From positions 1 to 18,453 of the forward strand of contig CALAVD010000145.1 of NCBI GenBank assembly GCA_937892085.1: a DNA stretch of 18,453 nucleotides, read 5' to 3'. This document shows positions 11,797-18,453 of this stretch, piece by piece. The stretch is from an uncultured Prevotellaceae bacterium. GTDB lineage: Bacteria; Bacteroidota; Bacteroidia; Bacteroidales; Muribaculaceae. The first letter of the stretch is position 1. Each line of letters opens with the position of its first letter. The notes beneath the pieces are model-generated. The model made no database searches. It saw only the letters and a program-made list of their open reading frames with translations, and had not been told where the DNA came from. Position numbers and translations under genes: made by a program.

Positions 11797-14175
11797 ATGA
11801 AAGGTTTTAGATATTTTACATTGTTGACTGCGGCATTGGTGGCGATGGCTGTTAATGCTCAACCACTGCATGGCTTGCAGTTCATTGATACTGACCGCAA
11901 TCAGGTCATTACCGTATCTCCCATAACCCCCAACATCATGAAAGTGGAGGTAATGCCAGTCGCCTGGAAAGGCGAGCGGCTGCCATCACTTGTGAGGGAG
12001 GAAGTTGCGGGCAGAAAAGTGGCATTGCTCGACAAGCCACAAGAGGTGTTACGCACCAAAAGCGGCATGAAAGTGGTTTATGACGAAGACCTCAACAGCC
12101 TGACGGTGAGCGATGACGGCACGTTCTTCTTCACCGACCTGTGCGACCGCACTGAACATGGCACGCTGCGGCTGCTGCATCAGGGTCAGGAGTCGTTTTA
12201 CGGAGCCGGCGAGCGCGGCTACTCGCTCAACCTGTGCGGCGACACGCTCATCAACTATAACAAGCAGAACTACGGCTACATCGCCGGAGAGAAGCGCATC
12301 AAGCAGATGGGCATCACCATGCCGTTTATCATCTCCTCAAAGGGCTATGGCATTTTCATCGACGACTTCTGCAAGTCATCGCTGCGCATTGGCGAGGAAG
12401 GCATCGAGTACCAGAGCAACTCGCCTCAACCCCTCTCCTACTACATCATCAACGGCAACGGCAAGGTGGAGAACGTGGTGAAAGACTTCACCTGGTTAGT
12501 TGGTCGCCAAGAGCTGCCACCGCTGTGGACCTTAGGTTACATCACCTCAAAATATGGCTACCACGACCAGCGTGAGAGCGAGGGCGTGGTCGATACTCTC
12601 AAGACACAGGGTTATCCGCTCGACGGCATTGTGTTCGACCTCTACTGGTATGGCAAAGAGCAGGACATGGGCCGCCTGGAATGGGACAAAGCCCAATGGC
12701 CCGACCATCGCGCCATGCTCCAGAATTTCAAGAAGAAAGGCGTGAACGTGGTGACCATCTCGCAGCCCTACGTGCTCACCAACGGCCGCGCCATCAACAA
12801 CTATAACGAGCTTAACCCCAAGGGGATGTTCTGCAAGAACGGTGACACAAATGAGACACAGACCGTTACCATCTGGGTGGGACAAGGCGGCATGTTTGAC
12901 GTGTCAAACCCCGACACCCGCCAGTGGCTGCGCAACCGCTATAAGTCGCTCACCGAGGAAGGCGTTACCGGCTGGTGGGGCGACTTGGGCGAGCCCGAGG
13001 TGCATCCCGAGACTATTCGCCACTACAACGGCCTCAGCGCCGAGCAATATCACAACTTCTATGGCAACGAGTGGAGCCGCATCATCTATGACCTGTTCAA
13101 GGAAGAATACCCCGACCGCCGCCCAATGATTATGATGCGTGCTGGCACAGCGGGGTTGCAGCGCTACTCGGTGTTCCCCTGGTCAACCGACGTGTCGCGC
13201 TCGTGGGGCGGCTTCCAGCCTCAAGTCACCATCATGCTCAACTCAGGGCTGAGTGGTCTGGGCTATATGTCGCACGACGTGGGTGGCTTCGCCCTCGACG
13301 AGAACAAGAAGCGTGACGGCGAGCTATACATCCGCTGGCTGGAACTGGGCCTCTTTTCGCCAGTGCTGCGCACCCACTCGCAGGACATCGCCGAGCCTTA
13401 TCACTACACCGAGTTTGGCGACCTGCCACTTCGCATCATCCGCGAGCGTTACCGCTGGCTGCCCTATAACTACACACTCGCCTACGAGAACGCCAGCGAG
13501 GGCCTGCCACTGGTGCGTCCATTAGGGTTCTACGAGAGCGACAACCACATCAAGCGCTTCGACAAAGTGAGAGACCAATATCTGTGGGGCCGCGACGTGA
13601 TGGTGGCTCCCGTGATGGAGCAAGGCGCCACAAGCCGCGAGGTCACCTTCCCCGAGGGCACTTGGGTTGACATCAACCACCCCACAAAGCGCTATGTGGC
13701 CTATAGCACCATCAGCTATAACGCGCCACTCGAGGTGCTGCCACTCTTTGCCCGCGCCGGAGCTTTCATTCCACAAGCCCAGTATAAGAATGGCAAGATA
13801 GAGAATGTGGGAGATTACAATCCCAATAAGCTTGACATCGTTTATTATCCAAGCGATGAGCCATCAAGCTACACCCTCTTTGACGACGACCTGCATTCAA
13901 CCGGCACCCTCGACAAGGACAAGCACCGCCTAATCCACTTTGCTGCCACTCCACAAGATAAGTCATGTGTCATAACCATCAAGGGCGAAGGTGCTGGCAC
14001 ATCGGCAAAGAAAGAATATCGCTTAGTGATTCCCGGCATAGAAGGTGCCCCATTGCAGGTGACCGTCAACGGCAAGAAAGCCAAGACCACCTACGACAAG
14101 ACCACCGCCATCCTCACCATCTCATTGACAATCAACGATATTAACACTGAAACCACAGTTAAGATTGCCAAATAA
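11797..14175 (+). CDS. Exported GH31 alpha-glucosidase / alpha-transglucosylase (Agd31B-like)
   Basis: This GH31 enzyme probably hydrolyses or transfers alpha-glucosyl units of maltooligosaccharides in the periplasm or at the surface. ATG 11797 gives a signal peptide (MKGFRYFTLLTAALVAMAVNA, which is 21 residues written here in two parts: MKGFRYFTLL and TAALVAMAVNA) and 792 residues; ATG 11776 is an alternative, and the frame is open further upstream into the promoter. After an N-terminal beta-sandwich comes the barrel, with FDLYWYGKEQ, then MGRLEWDK, then GWWGDLGEPEVHPE carrying nucleophile D396, MMRAGTAG, and PWSTDVSRSWGG with acid/base D465. C-terminal beta domains end with YTLFDDD (DUF5110 type). 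The GWWGDLGEPE and M-G-x-L-x-WDK signatures match what I recall of Cellvibrio Agd31B, a 4-alpha-glucosyltransferase. The usual W-S/T-G-D reads WSTD. It is divergent from the glycogen operon, with no SusC/SusD nearby. Confidence 0.9.
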   Translation: MKGFRYFTLLTAALVAMAVNAQPLHGLQFIDTDRNQVITVSPITPNIMKVEVMPVAWKGERLPSLVREEVAGRKVALLDKPQEVLRTKSGMKVVYDEDLNSLTVSDDGTFFFTDLCDRTEHGTLRLLHQGQESFYGAGERGYSLNLCGDTLINYNKQNYGYIAGEKRIKQMGITMPFIISSKGYGIFIDDFCKSSLRIGEEGIEYQSNSPQPLSYYIINGNGKVENVVKDFTWLVGRQELPPLWTLGYITSKYGYHDQRESEGVVDTLKTQGYPLDGIVFDLYWYGKEQDMGRLEWDKAQWPDHRAMLQNFKKKGVNVVTISQPYVLTNGRAINNYNELNPKGMFCKNGDTNETQTVTIWVGQGGMFDVSNPDTRQWLRNRYKSLTEEGVTGWWGDLGEPEVHPETIRHYNGLSAEQYHNFYGNEWSRIIYDLFKEEYPDRRPMIMMRAGTAGLQRYSVFPWSTDVSRSWGGFQPQVTIMLNSGLSGLGYMSHDVGGFALDENKKRDGELYIRWLELGLFSPVLRTHSQDIAEPYHYTEFGDLPLRIIRERYRWLPYNYTLAYENASEGLPLVRPLGFYESDNHIKRFDKVRDQYLWGRDVMVAPVMEQGATSREVTFPEGTWVDINHPTKRYVAYSTISYNAPLEVLPLFARAGAFIPQAQYKNGKIENVGDYNPNKLDIVYYPSDEPSSYTLFDDDLHSTGTLDKDKHRLIHFAATPQDKSCVITIKGEGAGTSAKKEYRLVIPGIEGAPLQVTVNGKKAKTTYDKTTAILTISLTINDINTETTVKIAK

Positions 14176-14199
14176 GGTTACTCACTAATATACTACAAG

Positions 14200-14232
14200 A
14201 AACGCACCTCTCAATCATGGGGTGCGTTTTTT
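14200..14232 (+). terminator. Terminator of the GH31 gene
   Basis: AAACGCACC pairs with GGTGCGTTT across a 12-nt loop, followed by six T residues (14227-14232). It is 24 nt after the GH31 stop. It faces the convergent DUF5686 gene and could act weakly in that direction as well. Confidence 0.9.
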
Positions 14233-14273
14233 GGGTTGATACTTTCAAGAAGAGAAAGATTTTCGGCTATCAA

Positions 14274-14302
14274 TTTAATTAGTTTCAATTCGTTTAATTA
14301 GT
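14274..14302. repeat. Short direct repeat TTTAATTAGT x2
   Basis: Two copies (14274-14283 and 14293-14302), 19 bases apart, lie just downstream of the DUF5686 stop. It is AT-rich and may be a remnant of a short tandem repeat. Confidence 0.4.
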
Positions 14303-14315
14303 GTTTATAAAGCTA

Positions 14316-16868
14316 TCAGAACGTGAAATGTAGCTGGATGCGGACGCCGCTGCGGTTGATGCCGGGGTTGTCGCGGTAGTTGATGCGCCACACGTAATCC
14401 ACTCGCAAGAAGGTGAGGATATTGTCGAGGCCAACGCCTACTTCCATATAGGGGCGCTTGCCCATCTTCAGGCAGTCGGCATTAGTGGGAAATTGGAGCA
14501 ACTCGGGGTGCTGGGCAGGGTCGTTTTTGTCGGTAAGCTTGCCCCATAAACCACGGAACGACACCACTTCTCGCATCTTGAGCTTCTTGAGCAACGGAAT
14601 GCGGTTGAGGATGGCTCCGTTAATCCAGTAGGTCACATCCCACGACAGGTATTGGTCGTTGACAAACTCCATAGCATTCATCAGCGCAAACGACTCGGGC
14701 TGAATGGTATAAGAGAGGTTGGCATTGGGTAGCAGCAGCTCAGGATAGGGCACTGTGCTCCACACCTTTCCTGCCTTGAGAATTATATCGGTGTAACCGA
14801 ATGCCGAGAACCAGAAACGCTTCTGGATTCCTGCCTCGGTCTTGTTGACGGTGTAGTCGCTGCCCAAGAAGCCTCGTGGCATGAAGGTGTGGGAGAGGGT
14901 AAACACGGGTGCATCCTGGTTGATGGGTATGCGGAAAGAGCGCGTCTGGTAGAATTTCTCGCCTGGGGCATAGCGCAGCGTGACTTGGAAACCTGCGGTG
15001 TTGTAATGCCCAAAAATGTTTCCGTTACCGTCAACAAACGGCAGGAAGCGCGATGCCTCGTGGCGCTCGTGGCGCAGCGCAGCGGCAATAGAAAATCCCG
15101 CCTGAGTCTCGAGCTTATACTCCAGCTCGGTCTCGCGCAGGTATATCATTTTGTCATCCTTCTGCCGCTTGAGGGCGAGGAACACGTTGTCGGCATTGGT
15201 GTAGAGGTAGTGCTGCCCTAACTTATCTACATCATAGCGGTGCATGAGTCGCAACGAGTTGACAGGAAACTCATTGGGATGTTTCTTCTTGTCGATGAAA
15301 GAATACTCGAGCTGACCCATATACTTAAAGCGCTCGTCGCGAGTGCCATAAGCGACATAGAACTTGCCAAACCACCGCGGGCTGAGCTTAGCAGTTGTCA
15401 TTCCCCCCACTCTTAGACGCACGCCCTCGAGAGTGTTGCCACTGATGAGGGTATTCATGGGACCTATATCGAAGCGGCTCTGCGTAGCGTTGGCATTGGT
15501 GTTGATGTATCCGCTCACAAGCGTCACCACCACCTTCTCGCACCAGTAGAAGAGCTTGGACTGGCGCAGCCGTGCGAGCATATCCTTGACGGTGTGCTCA
15601 TTCTTCACCGCCACCACAGGACGGTGCGCCACCCAGTAGTTCTCGTCTTGAGGCTTAGCTTGTGCTGTGACCACTTCGGCATCACCGTCGAAGATGGACA
15701 AATCCTTTGGTGCCTTGAAGTTATGGCCATCGTAGAAAGTCTGTCGGCGTCCATAAATTTCGGGGGTCTTAGGGGCAATCTGGATCTCCACCATCACATC
15801 GTCGCGCACCTTCAAGCGGCTCCCGTCGGGGGCTTTGATGTAGTCTTGCTCAAGATAAACCTGCTTCACATAGTTGACGTTGATGGAGCGTGGCACGTTC
15901 ATCTTGATGCTCGAGATGAACATGGTGGAATCGTTGGCAGGCACAAACAGTCGCCCTGTGAAGCCGAAAGTCTCGGTGGTAAACGGCGTGAACGAGAGCT
16001 CATAGCACTGCACGCCATCGACCATCACGGTGTCGAGATAATACTTGTAAAAATCGGTGCCAATGCTCGAGAGCGGACTCACAAATCGGTTCTGCAAGAA
16101 GGTGATGTCGTTGCTGAAGATGTCAATCTCACGGAAGATGTCGTCGATGAACTTCTTGATGCTCTCGGTGTCGTGCTGGTCGTCGATGCCGGCATGGTTT
16201 GTAGCCTTCACCACCTCGCGATGCTTTGCCGGTGCCTTGCGGTAGTGCTCGTTAGACACCTTCTCCTGGATGGAAAGCGGCAAAATCACTTTGCCCGTCA
16301 GCTCGCAGGTGTCGATGTAGTCTTTAAGGAATTTGAAGTTTTGGGCAATCAGGTTCTTGGTGCTCGACGCATTGAAATTGTTAAGTCCAAACGACACCTT
16401 TTCATACTTGTTGTAGTTATAATAGTCGTGACTGCGAGGGTTATAGAGGTTGCGTCGCGCACGCAACTTCTCGACAAACGCCACGGCAGGGTTGCCCTTC
16501 TTGACATACTTGGCGGTCTTCTTCACTATCACCTCATTGAGCATCACGCTGGTGGGAACGAGCTTTATATCCAGCTCGGTGTACTTGCCTAATGGCACTT
16601 TTATCTCCTGCGATTGGTAGCCCACTACATCGACCCTGAGCTTGTCGAACTTCACTCCGGTGACAATGGTGAAGCCACCCTGCTCGTTGGTCAGAGCCCC
16701 GGTTTGCGAGCCCACGAGGAAAATCTGCGCAAAAGGCAATCCCTCGCCAGTAAGAGAGTCGGTGACCACACCTTTAATAGTGGTGTAGCCTTCGGGCGCC
16801 TGGCCATGAGCAGCAAATGCCACAACCATCACCAACAAGCAAAATAGATATCTCTTAATACTTGACAC
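14316..16868 (-). CDS. DUF5686 outer-membrane protein with carboxypeptidase-regulatory-like N-terminal domain
   Basis: This 850-residue protein is likely an outer-membrane beta-barrel of the Bacteroidota DUF5686 family, function unknown. Residues 1-22 form a signal peptide (KRYLFCLLVMVVAFAAHG). Residues ~30-115 are a CarboxypepD_reg-like beta-sandwich (IKGVVTDSLTGEGLPFAQIF, then TNEQGGF), the domain also found before TonB-dependent receptors. The remainder has alternating aromatic strands and ends VRIQLHFTF, with the C-terminal Phe typical of barrel proteins. The start is GTG at 16868: a TAA stop lies directly before it in frame, and the next ATG would cut the signal peptide. The gene follows the rRNA methyltransferase gene by 39 nt on the same strand and is probably co-transcribed. 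The junction is made of heptamer repeats, which extend into its first codons. Confidence 0.85.
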   Translation of the reverse strand: MSSIKRYLFCLLVMVVAFAAHGQAPEGYTTIKGVVTDSLTGEGLPFAQIFLVGSQTGALTNEQGGFTIVTGVKFDKLRVDVVGYQSQEIKVPLGKYTELDIKLVPTSVMLNEVIVKKTAKYVKKGNPAVAFVEKLRARRNLYNPRSHDYYNYNKYEKVSFGLNNFNASSTKNLIAQNFKFLKDYIDTCELTGKVILPLSIQEKVSNEHYRKAPAKHREVVKATNHAGIDDQHDTESIKKFIDDIFREIDIFSNDITFLQNRFVSPLSSIGTDFYKYYLDTVMVDGVQCYELSFTPFTTETFGFTGRLFVPANDSTMFISSIKMNVPRSINVNYVKQVYLEQDYIKAPDGSRLKVRDDVMVEIQIAPKTPEIYGRRQTFYDGHNFKAPKDLSIFDGDAEVVTAQAKPQDENYWVAHRPVVAVKNEHTVKDMLARLRQSKLFYWCEKVVVTLVSGYINTNANATQSRFDIGPMNTLISGNTLEGVRLRVGGMTTAKLSPRWFGKFYVAYGTRDERFKYMGQLEYSFIDKKKHPNEFPVNSLRLMHRYDVDKLGQHYLYTNADNVFLALKRQKDDKMIYLRETELEYKLETQAGFSIAAALRHERHEASRFLPFVDGNGNIFGHYNTAGFQVTLRYAPGEKFYQTRSFRIPINQDAPVFTLSHTFMPRGFLGSDYTVNKTEAGIQKRFWFSAFGYTDIILKAGKVWSTVPYPELLLPNANLSYTIQPESFALMNAMEFVNDQYLSWDVTYWINGAILNRIPLLKKLKMREVVSFRGLWGKLTDKNDPAQHPELLQFPTNADCLKMGKRPYMEVGVGLDNILTFLRVDYVWRINYRDNPGINRSGVRIQLHFTF

Positions 16869-16925
16869 TTAAAACTTTATCTGCGCAGCCCACTTAATAC
16901 TTAACACTTAACACTTATGACTTAA
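16852..16925 (-). repeat. Degenerate heptamer array TTAAGTG at a gene junction
   Basis: Read on the minus strand, five adjacent units run TTAAGTC, ATAAGTG, TTAAGTG, TTAAGTA, TTAAGTG (16925 to 16891). An 18-nt spacer containing the palindrome CTGCGCAG follows, then three more units: TTAAGTG, TCAAGTA, TTAAGAG (16872 to 16852). The first group forms the end and TAA stop of the methyltransferase gene; the second group contains the GTG start and first codons of the DUF5686 gene. Confidence 0.8.
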
Positions 16926-18317
16926 TAAAACCACATTCTCCACATGATGAGTGTGGGGAAACATATCAACCGGCTGAATAGCCTCCACTCGATATTTCTT
17001 GTCGAGCATGGCGATGTCGCGAGCCTGCGTAGCGGGGTTGCAACTCACATAGACTATGCGCCGTGGCTCGGCATCGAGAATCACCCGCACCACATCCTCG
17101 TGCATGCCTGCACGTGGAGGGTCAACAATCATCACGTCGGGGATGCCGTGGTGCGCCACAAACTCACGGGTGAGCACGTCTTTCATGTCGCCGGCGTAGA
17201 ACCGTGTGTTGGTGATGCCATTGACCTCAGAGTTGAGCTTTGCATCCTCGATAGCTTCGGGCACATATTCTATACCTATCACCTCACGCGCTTGACGAGA
17301 GACAAAGTTGGCGATTGTGCCAGTGCCTGTGTAGAGGTCATAGACAAGCTCATTGCCCGTGAGCCCGGCAAACTCGCGTGCCACCTTGTAGAGTTCGTAG
17401 GCCTGCTCGCTGTTGGTCTGGTAGAACGACTTGGGTCCCACGCGGAACTTCAACCCCTCCATCTCCTCCTCAATGTAGTCGCGGCCGCTGTAGAGGATAA
17501 ACTCTTGGTCGTTGAGAGAGTCGTTAACCTTGAGGTTAATGACATACATGAGCGAGGTGATTTGTGGGAAACGCTCTTTCAATGCTCCCATCACATCGTC
17601 GATGGCAGCCTGGTTGTCCTCGCTGAAGACCACCACGAGCATCAGCTCGCCAGTGCTGGCAGTGCGCACCATCATCATGCGCATGAAGCCCACATTGTTG
17701 CGGATGTCGTAGAACGAGTAGCCACGCTCCTGAGTGTAATCGCGCAGGAAGAGGCGAATCTGGTTGCTGATGTCATCCTGGAGCCAGCATTTCTCGATGT
17801 TGAGCACCTTGTCGAAGCCACCAGTGATGTGAAATCCCACAGCGTTGCGGTTGGGGAACTCCTCGCCGCTCTGCATCTGCTCGGTGGTGAGCCAGCACTT
17901 GTTGGAGAAGGTGAACTCAAGTTTGTTGCGGTAGAATGTCGTCTTTTTAGAACCAAGAATTGGCGACATTTCAGGCAGCGGCACCTTGGCGATGCGTTCC
18001 AAAGCATCGACTACCTGCTGCTGCTTGCACTGGAGCTGGTAGTAGTAGGGCAGATGCTGCCACTTGCAGCCGCCACACACGCCAAAGTGCTGACACATAG
18101 GCTCTACACGCACCTCACTGGGCTTGATGAGCGTGTCAATCACACCCTCGCAGAAGCTATGCTTCTTGCGAGTGATTTTCACATTAGCGATGTCGCCCGG
18201 AGCTCCATAGGGGATAAACACCACCATGTCGTTCCATCGCCCTAAGCTCTTGCCCTCGGCAGCAACTCCAGTTATCTCAAAGTCCTCCAGCAGAGGCAAA
18301 TTCTTCTTCTTTCCCAC
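16908..18317 (-). CDS. rlmD: 23S rRNA (uracil-5-)-methyltransferase, RlmD/RumA family
   Basis: This 469-residue SAM-dependent enzyme makes 5-methyluridine in 23S rRNA (U1939 for E. coli RlmD; RlmC- or RlmCD-like specificity is possible). Residues ~5-60 form a TRAM RNA-binding domain (FEITGVAAEGKSLGRW, then VVFIPYGAPGD). C75, C81, C84 (CQHFGVCGGC) and C177 (IEKCWL) are positioned to bind a 4Fe-4S cluster. The methyltransferase domain shows FYQTNSEQAY, the SAM motif VYDLYTGTGTI, IVDPPRAGMH and the catalytic C426 in YVSCNPAT. Translation begins at GTG 18317; the next in-frame ATG would remove half of the TRAM domain. It has its own promoter just downstream of the tRNA-Ser terminator and heads a likely two-gene unit with the DUF5686 gene. 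Its stop lies in the heptamer array. Confidence 0.93.
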   Translation of the reverse strand: MGKKKNLPLLEDFEITGVAAEGKSLGRWNDMVVFIPYGAPGDIANVKITRKKHSFCEGVIDTLIKPSEVRVEPMCQHFGVCGGCKWQHLPYYYQLQCKQQQVVDALERIAKVPLPEMSPILGSKKTTFYRNKLEFTFSNKCWLTTEQMQSGEEFPNRNAVGFHITGGFDKVLNIEKCWLQDDISNQIRLFLRDYTQERGYSFYDIRNNVGFMRMMMVRTASTGELMLVVVFSEDNQAAIDDVMGALKERFPQITSLMYVINLKVNDSLNDQEFILYSGRDYIEEEMEGLKFRVGPKSFYQTNSEQAYELYKVAREFAGLTGNELVYDLYTGTGTIANFVSRQAREVIGIEYVPEAIEDAKLNSEVNGITNTRFYAGDMKDVLTREFVAHHGIPDVMIVDPPRAGMHEDVVRVILDAEPRRIVYVSCNPATQARDIAMLDKKYRVEAIQPVDMFPHTHHVENVVLLSHKC

Positions 18318-18349
18318 GTGAATAAGTTCTTAGTTGTTTAATTATCCTG

Positions 18350-18379
18350 CAAAGGTACACATTTTTTCTAAAAACCAAA
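18350..18379 (-). promoter_or_regulatory. Promoter of the rRNA methyltransferase gene
   Basis: On the minus strand TACCTTTG (18350-18357) matches TANNTTTG, and TTTG (18376-18379) lies 18 nt upstream. The -33 box overlaps the foot of the tRNA terminator stem. The leader before GTG 18317 is about 26 nt. Confidence 0.75.
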
Positions 18380-18404
18380 AAGACGCCCACAAGGGACGTC
18401 TTTT
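18377..18404 (-). terminator. Terminator of tRNA-Ser
   Basis: On the minus strand AAAAGACGTCCC pairs with GGGCGTCTTTT around loop TTGT, with one bulged T in the left arm; T-rich sequence (TTTTTGGTTTTT) follows. It begins 9 nt after the tRNA 3' end. Confidence 0.88.
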
Positions 18405-18412
18405 CAAAGCAG

Positions 18413-18453
18413 CGGAAAGAGAGGGATTCGAACCCCCGGTGCCTCTCGGCACG
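18413..18453 (-). tRNA. tRNA-Ser, 3' part (5' end outside window)
   Basis: On the minus strand the sequence shows a long variable arm (GTGCC, loop GAGA, GGCAC; 18439-18452), a T arm with GGTTCGAATCC, the acceptor 3' strand TCTTTCC (18414-18420) and discriminator G at 18413. A long variable arm with discriminator G indicates serine rather than leucine or tyrosine. CCA is not encoded (the next bases read CTG), as is common in Bacteroidota. The anticodon is outside the window. Confidence 0.9.

Noticed and set aside
16944..18245. 433-codon plus-strand frame opposite the rRNA methyltransferase
   Set aside because: It is the antisense shadow of a conserved enzyme with all motifs intact; the His/Leu/Val-rich product matches no family I know.

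Overview
The window looks like chromosomal DNA from a member of the order Bacteroidales, probably Muribaculaceae or Prevotellaceae. I infer this from the promoters, which match the Bacteroidota pattern TTTG, about 20 nt, TANNTTTG. The lack of Shine-Dalgarno sequences, the DUF5686 outer-membrane protein and the glycogen gene order (debranching enzyme, glycosyltransferase, GH57) agree. The order is well supported; family and genus are guesses. All genes are intact except two cut by the window edges: transketolase on the left and a tRNA-Ser on the right.

Layout, left to right. 1-1545 (+): C-terminal three quarters of transketolase. 1599-3004 (+): a strongly expressed OmpA-type porin/peptidoglycan anchor with its own promoter, an AT-rich leader and a good terminator. 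3056-4486 (+): a MATE-family efflux pump. 4500-5755 (+): a PatB/MalY-type PLP C-S lyase with promoter and terminator. 5799-11368 (-): a glycogen/alpha-glucan operon, transcribed from a consensus promoter at 11337-11368 in the order debranching enzyme, GT4/GT5 glycosyltransferase, GH57 alpha-amylase-like protein, YqiA-type alpha/beta hydrolase. 11369-11696: a 330-base AT-rich gap without a convincing gene but with hairpins. 11697-14232 (+): a divergent, exported GH31 enzyme resembling the alpha-transglucosylase Agd31B. 14316-18379 (-): a 23S rRNA m5U methyltransferase followed by a DUF5686/TonB-plug-like outer-membrane protein. 18377-18453 (-): tRNA-Ser with its terminator.

How the genes may work together: the central block builds and trims intracellular alpha-glucan (glycosyltransferase and debrancher in the cytoplasm), with a GH57 homologue that appears to have lost one catalytic residue and may be regulatory or binding. 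The divergent GH31 carries a signal peptide and would act on alpha-glucans outside the cytoplasm. The remaining genes are housekeeping or envelope functions.

I found no clear new multi-gene system. The points most worth following are the GH57 Asp-to-Asn change with its lysine-rich tail, an approximately 83-bp insert between near-identical 17/18-bp repeats that duplicate the 3' end of the glycosyltransferase gene, and a heptamer repeat array that supplies both the stop region of one gene and the GTG start of the next.
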